NCBI GenBank assembly: GCA_903830915.1
Contig: CAIKVR010000264.1
Span: 1-32,440, forward strand
Origin: an uncultured Bacteroidales bacterium
Lineage (GTDB): Bacteria > Bacteroidota > Bacteroidia > Bacteroidales > Paludibacteraceae
DNA: 32,440 bases
Direction: 5' to 3'
The notes below the pieces were generated by a model, which did not search any database, was not told where the DNA came from, and saw only the letters and a program-made list of their open reading frames with translations. The position numbers and the translations under genes were made by a program. Positions 26,870-32,440 of the stretch are shown piece after piece. Each line of letters begins with the position of its first letter. Position 1 is the first letter of the stretch.

Positions 26870-26942
26870 TTCATACGACCGCAACCGAAACGCCGCAACC
26901 TTGGAAAGTTTATAGTTTATAGTTGGTAATTCATAAATGGAT

Positions 26943-28289
26943 TTATTCATTGCATATTTTCGAAATGTATTGCCGGGTCAATCCAATGGAATCTGCAAAG
27001 GCTTGTTTATTCTTGATGCCGTATTCCTTTTGAATTATCTTTATTGCTTCTACAGGAGTTGTTTTGGTGGCAGTTTCGATATTTTCTATACGAAGAATAT
27101 TTGAATTAAAATAATTGCAAAGATTTATGGCGTATTGTATGGCTTCTTTCGTTATCTGCCCCTTTAACCATTCGGCATTATCGTATATACCCCTAATAAT
27201 CTGAATTATCAAGGAAATACGGAGTACCTGAATTTCCATTTTTGCATACGTGGCCCGGAGAAAATTGTTCGAACAATTGTTTACCAAATCTGCTGTCTGA
27301 TTGGCATATTCAATAAAGAATGTCTTAGCTTCAGTGGATAGAATAAAGGGATTCTCTGATCTTGGTAAATAGTAGCAATGTTTGATTAATTCATCATACC
27401 GGTCAAGTACAATTCTATTTGGTGTTTTCTCGGAATACTTTTGCTTTTTAATCACTTTGTGATAGACATACAGAAAGCGACTTGCAAAGCCGTTTTCTTT
27501 GAGGCTGTTGTTGTTTAATGCAATGTCCAGTACTTCGGGTTGGATAGTGCCGCAAATGGTCATAAATGGCTCTGGAATCTGAAGCGGTTCTTCGCTTTTC
27601 CGATTGATACAAAACTGTGCATTATTGAAAATGGATAAATATCGGCTTATTTCTCCGCTTTTATTGTACCTGCCAAAGTCAGCGAACCATCCTGATAATT
27701 CATCCCTGCATAACGAAACAGCACCATTGTTGCGAAACATAGTTTGATATAAACTCTCGGGTGTAAAATCGTCAATCAGGCATTGTTTGAAAAATGGCTT
27801 TTCAGGTTCCTGGCTTCTGGTTTGTTTTGCTTCTGAACATTCACTTTTCCAATTGCTGAGTTCTACCTGATAAGCATCATAGCTCAAGTTTTCGAGCCGT
27901 TGCAATGGGCGAAAGGCAGCTGCCATGGGTTCCGACTTTCCTACGCCGGGAGGTGCAACAAACATTAACCAGAGTTGACCAAAGTTTCGGTATTTACCGC
28001 TGTCAATACTGAATTTCTTCGTGATTGCAGAACTCACAGCACACAAAGCTGATAAAACAGGGAATTCAACCGGCACACCGTATACTTCAGAAATTTCCAA
28101 TCCAAAATCAAGTATGACCTGAGGTAATCCGTTGGTGGGGAAAACTGTATCATTTGAATTGAAATTCATCGTTTTGGTTTGAATTTCTGCTTTGAGCTTC
28201 TCAATAAAATTAGTACTTTTGTATTGCTCTTGATTATTAGCCTCTTCGATACCTGCAACGTTCGAAGGGGCTTCTTTTTTTGTTGTCAT
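26943..28289 (-). CDS. DUF3987 P-loop ATPase/helicase-like protein of a mobile element
   Basis: A 448-residue protein of the DUF3987 type, common beside primase-like genes in Bacteroidota integrative elements and phage-like islands. A Walker A motif, APPGVGKSE, lies at 112-120 after a hydrophobic strand (LWLMFV), and a Walker-B-like region includes LCRDELSGWF. The C-terminal 45 residues form a helix-turn-helix-like end (AIKIIQKEYGIKNKQAFADSIGLTRQYISKI), suggesting DNA binding. It probably helps to replicate or unwind the excised element. Its ATG overlaps the stop of the upstream HTH gene by 4 bases (28286-28289), so they are translationally coupled. Confidence 0.85.
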   Translation of the reverse strand: MTTKKEAPSNVAGIEEANNQEQYKSTNFIEKLKAEIQTKTMNFNSNDTVFPTNGLPQVILDFGLEISEVYGVPVEFPVLSALCAVSSAITKKFSIDSGKYRNFGQLWLMFVAPPGVGKSEPMAAAFRPLQRLENLSYDAYQVELSNWKSECSEAKQTRSQEPEKPFFKQCLIDDFTPESLYQTMFRNNGAVSLCRDELSGWFADFGRYNKSGEISRYLSIFNNAQFCINRKSEEPLQIPEPFMTICGTIQPEVLDIALNNNSLKENGFASRFLYVYHKVIKKQKYSEKTPNRIVLDRYDELIKHCYYLPRSENPFILSTEAKTFFIEYANQTADLVNNCSNNFLRATYAKMEIQVLRISLIIQIIRGIYDNAEWLKGQITKEAIQYAINLCNYFNSNILRIENIETATKTTPVEAIKIIQKEYGIKNKQAFADSIGLTRQYISKICNE

Positions 28290-28651
28290 GACTTCTTCTT
28301 TGCCGTTTTAATGGATTTATGATAGTTGTCATCTAAGAGCTTCTGAATGTCGGATAAACGGTAATAGATTTTGCCGCTTATTTGAGAATAGCTTATTAAA
28401 TCAGTATCTCGCCAAAGCTGTGCGGTGCGAACACTGAGACACATTAATTCCATGAATTCTTCGTTTGAAAAGAATGGGTCAGAAGGCTGTTTGCGAATTT
28501 CATTCAGATTCTGAATCAAATCGTTTAATTTTTTCATTAGTTCATCGTGTTTCTGACTGATCTCTTTCAACGATTCCTGAATTAGTTCATCATCGAGCAT
28601 CTTCTTTCGAATGTCTGCTTCAAACTTTTCGAAATGTTCTTTGAAGTTCAT
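28286..28651 (-). CDS. Excisionase-like HTH protein with N-terminal coiled coil
   Basis: A 121-residue protein. Residues about 1-53 are heptad-rich and charged (EISQKHDELMKKLNDLIQNL), a likely coiled coil. Residues about 60-112 are a MerR/HTH_17-type DNA-binding domain (FFSNEEFMELMCLSVRTAQL, then WRDTDLISYSQISGKIYYRL). Such proteins lie in pairs near integrase genes in Bacteroidota elements, where they act as directionality factors or element regulators. It overlaps the genes on both sides by 4 bases (ATGA), so all three form one operon. Excisionase function is inferred. Confidence 0.85.
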   Translation of the reverse strand: MNFKEHFEKFEADIRKKMLDDELIQESLKEISQKHDELMKKLNDLIQNLNEIRKQPSDPFFSNEEFMELMCLSVRTAQLWRDTDLISYSQISGKIYYRLSDIQKLLDDNYHKSIKTAKKKS

Positions 28652-28998
28652 CTGTTACCCTTTCCATTCGATAATTGGTTTTCTTTTTCCTCTATAAATT
28701 CTTCAATGGTTTGAATCCGGTTGGATAACAACCAGTCTTCTATCTCATTCCGTTTAAAAATAACCCGTGCATTTTTCTTGTAATAGGGAATCTTCTTATC
28801 GCAAATCATCTTGTTAATCGTATTGACCGAATAACCGGTCAGCAGACTACATTTTTTCTTGTCTAATGTGTCGGTTAAAGACTCTTGTTTTGTTTGAATG
28901 ATTGGTTGTGGAACCATTGTACCCATGAGTTCTTTGAACTGGCCAATGGTTAGTGCTGCCAAGGGAGTTTCGTTTGTTGGTTGGAATTTTGTCTCCAT
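28648..28998 (-). CDS. Excisionase-like HTH_17 protein
   Basis: A 116-residue protein, first in the three-gene operon with the next HTH gene and the DUF3987 gene. Residues about 50-98 are a helix-turn-helix of the Xis/HTH_17 type: KKCSLLTGYSVNTINKMICD, then KKIPYYKKNARVIFKRNEIEDWL. The first 45 residues are polar and possibly disordered. It probably binds near the attachment site or the element's promoters. A TAnnTTTG-like element (TACTTTTG, minus strand, 29064-29071) lies about 65 bases upstream, and a cluster of GTCGGACT boxes lies beyond it. Confidence 0.85.
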   Translation of the reverse strand: METKFQPTNETPLAALTIGQFKELMGTMVPQPIIQTKQESLTDTLDKKKCSLLTGYSVNTINKMICDKKIPYYKKNARVIFKRNEIEDWLLSNRIQTIEEFIEEKENQLSNGKGNR

Positions 28999-29063
28999 GA
29001 TGTTACTTTATTTTTGAATTTCCGGAAGTCAATAGCTGCGCAGTCTATTGGCTTTCTTTGTCA

Positions 29064-29071
29064 CAAAAGTA
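29064..29071 (-). promoter_or_regulatory. Candidate -7 element for the HTH/DUF3987 operon
   Basis: The minus strand reads TACTTTTG, matching TAnnTTTG, and would give a leader of about 60 bases before the ATG at 28998. I see no clear -33 TTTG at the right distance, so an activator bound to the upstream GTCGGACT boxes may be needed. Confidence 0.35.
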
Positions 29072-29117
29072 TTATCAAAAATGTAAGTGGATACTATGAA
29101 ATCAATAGAATTTTAGG

Positions 29118-29214
29118 GTCGGACTCCGACTTCGGACAGAGTCGGACTAGGTCGGAAACATATAAATAAAGCCTCAAATTGAGGCTCTTATATGGTCGGA
29201 CTCAGTGTCGGACT
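29118..29214. repeat. Cluster of GTCGGACT boxes
   Basis: Exact GTCGGACT occurs at 29118-29125, 29141-29148, 29195-29202 and 29207-29214, with partial copies at 29131-29137 (TTCGGAC) and 29151-29156 (GTCGGA). The first copy forms a palindrome with following sequence (GTCGGACTCCGAC). The cluster lies between the 348-residue protein gene and the excisionase operon and surrounds a hairpin. It looks like a multi-site regulator- or excisionase-binding region. Confidence 0.65.
29169..29187 (-). terminator. Hairpin terminator after the 348-residue protein gene
   Basis: AGCCTC and GAGGCT form a stem around a short A/T loop (29170-29186). On the minus strand this is followed by a T-rich run (TTTATTTATA). 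It is correctly placed, about 30 bases past the stop at 29216. Confidence 0.5.
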
Positions 29215-29215
29215 T

Positions 29216-30262
29216 TTAGCTGTTTTTTTTTATTGAAATGGTTATAATTTGTTCTATTTCTTTGTACATCCGACTTCGTTCGTATTTGTTTTTAGTTGGT
29301 TTTACAAAAACTGCTGTATTAAAAGCCGTTTTAACTATGTTTGCAATGCATTCACCGCAAAGATGTTGTATTACATTTGATAACAAAGTGGGTGAATCAT
29401 CCCAAAATAAAAATTCGGGTTTTTTAAGCGGTCTTCTACCAAACCAAAATAACCATACATCACTGTTCGGATTTACCAGCTTTAATTTGTGTGATAGATG
29501 ATGCATGACTTTTATCAGACATTCATCGGTGTGAGAGGAATTGAATTTAGGCAGAACAATGTCTTCAGAATCATTTTTAGTCTCAATCTCGTATGTGTTG
29601 TCGTTGAAAATAAATAAATTGCATTTGGATTGATTTGCTAAACGTTCCAGACTTATATCGAAAAATATGAATGCACTAATCAATCGCTCTACAAAATCTA
29701 AATGATTAATCAGCCGAACAGATAAATCGTATATAGGATAGATTTTAGAACAATCATCATTCTGACAAGTAACATTATCCTCAATGATAAAATTATGATC
29801 CAAAATGTATCTGAATAACTCTTTGACTCTGTAATTGAGTTTTGATTCTTCTACTTCCTGATTATGAACATTGCTTTTATCAAGATAATGTAACAACATG
29901 TTTGCGTAAGGAATTATTCTTTCTCTTGTTTTGAGTATTAACAGGTTATTCTCAATTTCCATAATTGTTTGCATGTATAACTCTGATGATTCGCAAACCG
30001 ATTCTTCTGCAATTGAATCAGTGAAATCATTTACCCAAGTGAGCGTTTTAAACTTCAGTTTAGCTCTGAAACTTAATGGTAATTCTTTTCTTATTTCATT
30101 TTTGATAGGGTAGAAGCCATAGGATCGAATCTGGGTTCTTAGTTTTTCTTCGTCAAGTTGGTTTGTTTTGCTGCAATATGAGTTATACCAGCATAAATAG
30201 ATTGCTTCTGAAAGAGAATCGAAATTCTTTAGGTATTGGTTTGTTAGTTCCCGGTGAATCAT
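29216..30262 (-). CDS. Unrecognised 348-residue protein of the mobile element
   Basis: I do not recognise a family. The protein has no signal peptide or membrane segment and is rich in Leu, Ile, Asn and Glu, with a mainly helical look. Visible features are a CQNDDC pair near residue 165, a well-conserved-looking stretch SDVWLFWFGRRPLKKPEFLF followed by WDDSPTLLSNVIQHLCGECI, and a basic C-terminus (KPTKNKYERSRMYKEIEQII). It lies between the integrase and the excisionase-like genes and is bounded by hairpin terminators on both sides, so it is a separate transcription unit. Position suggests control of excision or another element function, comparable in place but not in sequence to RteC. No function can be assigned. 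Confidence 0.7.
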   Translation of the reverse strand: MIHRELTNQYLKNFDSLSEAIYLCWYNSYCSKTNQLDEEKLRTQIRSYGFYPIKNEIRKELPLSFRAKLKFKTLTWVNDFTDSIAEESVCESSELYMQTIMEIENNLLILKTRERIIPYANMLLHYLDKSNVHNQEVEESKLNYRVKELFRYILDHNFIIEDNVTCQNDDCSKIYPIYDLSVRLINHLDFVERLISAFIFFDISLERLANQSKCNLFIFNDNTYEIETKNDSEDIVLPKFNSSHTDECLIKVMHHLSHKLKLVNPNSDVWLFWFGRRPLKKPEFLFWDDSPTLLSNVIQHLCGECIANIVKTAFNTAVFVKPTKNKYERSRMYKEIEQIITISIKKNS

Positions 30263-30318
30263 CTTCGCAAGTTCTTTATTATCTCTGTTTTTTAAATCGG
30301 TGATCTATATTAAAAACG

Positions 30319-30355
30319 AAGATTGACATGAAATACATCATGTCAATCTTTTTAG
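30319..30355. terminator. Bidirectional terminator between integrase and the 348-residue protein gene
   Basis: AAGATTGACATGA (30319-30331) pairs perfectly with TCATGTCAATCTT (30338-30350) around a 6-base loop. T runs follow on the plus strand (TTTTT) and, after CG, on the minus strand (GTTTTTAATA). It lies about 30 bases past the integrase stop and terminates that gene. Confidence 0.8.
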
Positions 30356-30379
30356 GTTAAGTTGTTTATTTTAAGTATG

Positions 30380-31684
30380 TTATAGTACTTTCGCTGCTTC
30401 GTCTATTACATTGCTATTAAAGCTGTCAAGATAGGTATTTGTTGTTTTCAAGTCTTTGTGTCCTAAAATTTGAGAGATTACTTCTCTCGGAATTTCATTG
30501 TTCTGTAAGCTCATGGCCATTGTATGCCTGCTAACATAGGATGTAAGATCAATGTCATTAATGCCAAACTCAAGTGCCATTTTATTGAGATAAGTATTGA
30601 ACTTTTTCAATCTTGTTTTTAAGTGTTTGTATAAACCCTCACCGTTAAGACCCTCCACTGAAATAATTGGCAATAAGTAATTTTCTACCGGTTGCTTAAG
30701 AATGCAAAGGTCGTTAATCAGTGTTTGAAGCTCATCTGTAAGCTTGATGTTGATTGCTTTGGCTCCTTTGCTGTTTTTGGTTTTATGCCGTTTGTAAACG
30801 ATATAAAGTCCATTCTCAAACCTCTTAATATTGTCAGGAGTTAGATGTGCCATATCAACAAAACTAATTCCATAACAAAAGTAAGAAAAAAGAAATAATT
30901 TACGAGCATATTCATTAACTTTATTTTCAGAATGTGTGTTTTTTATTTTCACAAGGTATTCTGTTGGTAAATATCGCTTCTCTGTTTCTTCTGCTAATTT
31001 GGCAACTTCAAAACCTCCTTTTCCAAAAGGATAGGTCGTCACACTTGCCTCTTTGGCTTCAATAGCCTGATTTAGAATAGCTCGCAAAGTTCTGAAATGA
31101 ATCATTCGCGAATTGCTTGAATTTCCTTTTCTCTGAACAATCCTCTTGTTTCCTTTTGAACTAGTATAAACAGACTCACGTGGCATTTGTAGAAAAGAGT
31201 CAAAAGCCCTGACATACTTAATGTCGATTTCAGAGAATATCTTTTTATCAAACTTTTTATCAAAAATCTCAAGCATATCCAATGTTCTTTGGTAACAAAG
31301 CGCATTTCCGATATGATCTGTTTCTTTGAGATTTTTTATCTGATTTTCAAAAAAAGTCTTAACTTTGCCTTTCTTAGAACGATTAAGGAAAGCTTCTTCG
31401 AATTGATTGAGAGTCCAGTCGATTTTGTTTTCTTCAAAATCTTTAATGGTCTTTTCGGCTTTAGTTTCTTGTTCGTTCAAATAAGCATTGTTCTTATCGT
31501 GGAGCGGATTAATTCGTTTGTCCTTTTTGTAGCGACAGAAAGTTTCATCCCATTGTGCCGGAGTTGCCGACATGTTTAATCCAATAAACTTCTTTTGGCC
31601 ATCTTTCGCAATGCGTAAACAGATTGGATTTGTACCGTCTTTACTCGTGTCAAATGTGCGAAGGAAAATTTTGAACTTTGCCAT
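30380..31684 (-). CDS. Tyrosine recombinase/integrase
   Basis: Site-specific recombinase of 434 residues, with the three-part architecture of Bacteroidota integrases. An arm-binding N-terminal domain (about 1-95) contains the typical GLNMSATPAQWDE. A SAM-like core-binding domain spans about 105-215 and the catalytic domain about 235-434. Visible catalytic positions are R386 in SYVSRHTMAM, H409 in ILGHKDLKTT and the nucleophile Y418 in NTYLDSF. The position of the first conserved Arg reads YGISFVDMAHL, so Ser274 replaces Arg, as I recall for IntDOT-type recombinases. The first His of HxxR is also replaced (Y383). The gene lies 170 bases from a tRNA-Pro 3' fragment, the probable attachment site. 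It catalyses integration and excision of the element to its left. Confidence 0.95.
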   Translation of the reverse strand: MAKFKIFLRTFDTSKDGTNPICLRIAKDGQKKFIGLNMSATPAQWDETFCRYKKDKRINPLHDKNNAYLNEQETKAEKTIKDFEENKIDWTLNQFEEAFLNRSKKGKVKTFFENQIKNLKETDHIGNALCYQRTLDMLEIFDKKFDKKIFSEIDIKYVRAFDSFLQMPRESVYTSSKGNKRIVQRKGNSSNSRMIHFRTLRAILNQAIEAKEASVTTYPFGKGGFEVAKLAEETEKRYLPTEYLVKIKNTHSENKVNEYARKLFLFSYFCYGISFVDMAHLTPDNIKRFENGLYIVYKRHKTKNSKGAKAINIKLTDELQTLINDLCILKQPVENYLLPIISVEGLNGEGLYKHLKTRLKKFNTYLNKMALEFGINDIDLTSYVSRHTMAMSLQNNEIPREVISQILGHKDLKTTNTYLDSFNSNVIDEAAKVL

Positions 31685-31708
31685 TGTCTTATGTATTTAA
31701 AAGTTTCT

Positions 31709-31741
31709 CTACCTTTTTCTCTACCTTTTTTCTACCTTTTT
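31709..31741. repeat. Triple tandem CTACCTTTTT upstream of the integrase
   Basis: CTACCTTTTT occurs at 31709-31718, 31721-31730 and 31732-31741, a period of 11-12 bases (one helical turn). It is between the integrase start and the attachment core. Spacing and position fit arm-type integrase or accessory-factor binding sites. The integrase's own leader also spans it. Confidence 0.6.
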
Positions 31742-31802
31742 GAGTAAAACTTAGCATAATTATCGCTAAATCTTTCAAGTTCTAAAGGTTGATAATCAGA
31801 TA

Positions 31803-31810
31803 CAAATATA
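31803..31810 (-). promoter_or_regulatory. Candidate -7 element for the integrase
   Basis: The minus strand reads TATATTTG (TAnnTTTG), 119 bases upstream of the integrase ATG and about 45 bases from the attachment core. No clear -33 partner is visible. The leader would include the triple CTACCTTTTT repeat. Confidence 0.35.
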
Positions 31811-31852
31811 CACAAATACAATGAATTAGAAAAAAATATTAGGAAATATTTA

Positions 31853-31900
31853 CTGGTCCTGGGGGACCAGTGGTCGCAAGTTCGAATCTTGTCATCCCGA
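31853..31900 (+). other. Attachment site: tRNA-Pro 3' half at the element end
   Basis: From about 31859 to 31900 the sequence is the 3' half of a tRNA. It comprises the anticodon loop CTGGGGG, the 3' anticodon stem ACCAG, the variable region, the T-arm GCAAG-TTCGAAT-CTTGT, the acceptor strand CATCCCG and the discriminator A. CCA is not encoded. The acceptor end and GGG anticodon fit tRNA-Pro. There is no 5' half (no D-arm and no CGGGATG strand); upstream is element DNA. ACTGGTCC at 31853-31860 pairs with GGACCAGT at 31864-31871, giving inverted arms around the loop as expected for a tyrosine-recombinase core crossing over in the anticodon loop. This makes it the distal att copy, with the element to the left. 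Confidence 0.75.
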
Positions 31901-31912
31901 CTGCTGAAAATC

Positions 31913-31943
31913 AAAGGTTTACATGAAAATGTAAACCTTTTTT
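31913..31943 (+). terminator. Rho-independent terminator of the original tRNA gene
   Basis: AAAGGTTTACAT (31913-31924) pairs with ATGTAAACCTTT (31929-31940) around a GAAA tetraloop, followed by TTTTTT. It lies 12 bases after the tRNA 3' end, where a tRNA terminator belongs, and marks the start of ancestral chromosomal DNA to the right of the attachment site. Confidence 0.85.
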
Positions 31944-32051
31944 ATTTGCCACTCTACTTTATTTCTACTTTTTTGGTTCACCATTAAAAGTTGTGAACTA
32001 AGCATATATTTTTACTAATCTGAAAAGAAAAAACGTTTTATCAATAACTCC

Positions 32052-32440
32052 TCAGAGCGATGACCTGGATTTCATTAATTTTTGATATTCCGATTTTGTC
32101 ATTTTATAACGGGTAACTTTCTGTTTTTCAATCGTAACAACAACGATTGCAGATTGAATCAGATTGCTGTTGGGAACATATTCCAAGCCTTTAGCAACTA
32201 TTTTCTTAGCCATTTCAGTATTCTCGACACGCATTAAATACCTTGCATACTCGTAATACGCATTCTCAATTTTTATTCTAAAGTGTGTGTCAGGTATTGG
32301 TAACTTAAACTCTGATTCAAAGACCGATAAATACTTTAAGCCTTCCTCAGGCTTGTTGTTCATAAAGTATTTTTGTGCTATATCCAGCTGTTTCATCCAC
32401 TTTACATTATGTAAATGGTCTAATACTTCTTTGTTATCCA
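32052..32440 (-). CDS. Partial protein with TPR-like helices (5' end beyond the window)
   Basis: The frame is open to the right edge: codons before the first Met (32396) read DNKEVLDHLHNVKW, so the true start is probably outside the window. The visible 128 residues include TPR-like helical pairs (AQKYFMNNKPEEGLKYLSVF, NAYYEYARYLMRVENTEMAK, KIVAKGLEYVPNSNLIQSAI) and a basic tail (TRYKMTKSEYQKLMKSRSSL). I do not recognise the family. As the first gene beyond the attachment site it is probably a chromosomal neighbour of the tRNA, not part of the element. Confidence 0.6.
   Translation of the reverse strand, partial: DNKEVLDHLHNVKWMKQLDIAQKYFMNNKPEEGLKYLSVFESEFKLPIPDTHFRIKIENAYYEYARYLMRVENTEMAKKIVAKGLEYVPNSNLIQSAIVVVTIEKQKVTRYKMTKSEYQKLMKSRSSL

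Larger units (their letters stand above)
26377..26942. other. Gene-free spacer in the mobile region
   Basis: No convincing gene lies in these 566 bases. They hold a long inverted repeat (26431-26460) followed by about 150 bases that resemble a recurrent Bacteroidota intergenic sequence, and a pair of 42-base imperfect repeats 100 bases apart (26728-26869). Short reading frames here lack family features and are interrupted in the repeats. The spacer separates the primase-like gene from the DUF3987 gene and is a natural place to look for an origin of replication or transfer. Confidence 0.6.

Noticed and set aside
26756-26950. 64-residue minus-strand frame in the spacer
   Set aside because: It crosses the paired repeats and A/T-rich sequence, has no family features, and overlaps non-coding repeat structure.
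31859-31900. Functional tRNA-Pro gene
   Set aside because: The 5' acceptor strand and D-arm are absent upstream and the anticodon stem is one base out of register, so it cannot fold as a tRNA.
31732-31914. 60-residue reading frame on the minus strand containing RDDKIRTCDHWSPRTS
   Set aside because: It is the antisense translation of the tRNA-Pro fragment and its flank; such tRNA-derived phrases are a known source of false proteins.
1-32440. CRISPR array, rRNA or insertion-sequence transposase
   Set aside because: No regularly spaced repeat-spacer series, rRNA sequence or DDE transposase was found on reading both strands.

Overview
The window reads as a chromosome segment from a member of the Bacteroidota, probably Bacteroidales and probably not Bacteroides itself. 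The evidence is a SusC/SusD pair, TAnnTTTG-type promoter elements, CHC2/Toprim and DUF3987-type accessory proteins, and two proteins with C-terminal type IX secretion (T9SS) sorting domains, a system absent from Bacteroides. The DNA is AT-rich throughout.

Positions 1-23915 hold a polysaccharide utilization locus (PUL), all on the minus strand. In transcription order it encodes a sodium:solute symporter, a cytoplasmic FAD-dependent oxidoreductase, SusC, SusD, a small secreted CenC-like binding protein, and a 1201-residue multidomain protein (golvesin-like x3, SLH x3, GH16-like, Ig, PKD-like, T9SS domain). These are followed by a beta-propeller hydrolase, a GH86 agarase/porphyranase-type enzyme with a T9SS domain, an SGNH esterase, a GH95 enzyme, a GH16 enzyme with a canonical active site, and a Ser-type S1 sulfatase. 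GH86, GH16, sulfatase and GH95 together suggest a sulfated red-algal galactan (porphyran or agar type). GH86 would cut outside the cell, SusCD would import the oligosaccharides, and the periplasmic enzymes would deacylate, desulfate and trim them. The symporter and FAD enzyme would handle the final sugar. Between the GH16 and sulfatase genes lies a scar containing the 3' ends of two lost genes, a sialate O-acetylesterase-like gene and a second sulfatase. A LacI-family regulator (24171-25196) is divergent from the operon, with two palindromic operators in the shared intergenic region.

Positions 25426-31900 look like mobile-element DNA, again all on the minus strand: a Toprim/zinc-finger primase-like protein, a DUF3987 ATPase, two excisionase-like HTH proteins in a tightly overlapping operon, an unrecognised 348-residue protein and a tyrosine recombinase. 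The recombinase gene sits next to the 3' half of a tRNA-Pro gene (about 31859-31900), which is followed by its own terminator. A tRNA 3' fragment without its 5' half, with the integrase inboard of it, is the usual distal attachment site of an integrated element. Its geometry places the element to the left. I see no intact tRNA-Pro in the window, so the simplest reading is that the other end lies beyond position 1 and that the whole PUL is cargo of an integrated island. This is an inference that needs flanking sequence.

Positions 31913-32440 are probably ancestral chromosome: the tRNA terminator and the end of a gene running in from the right edge.
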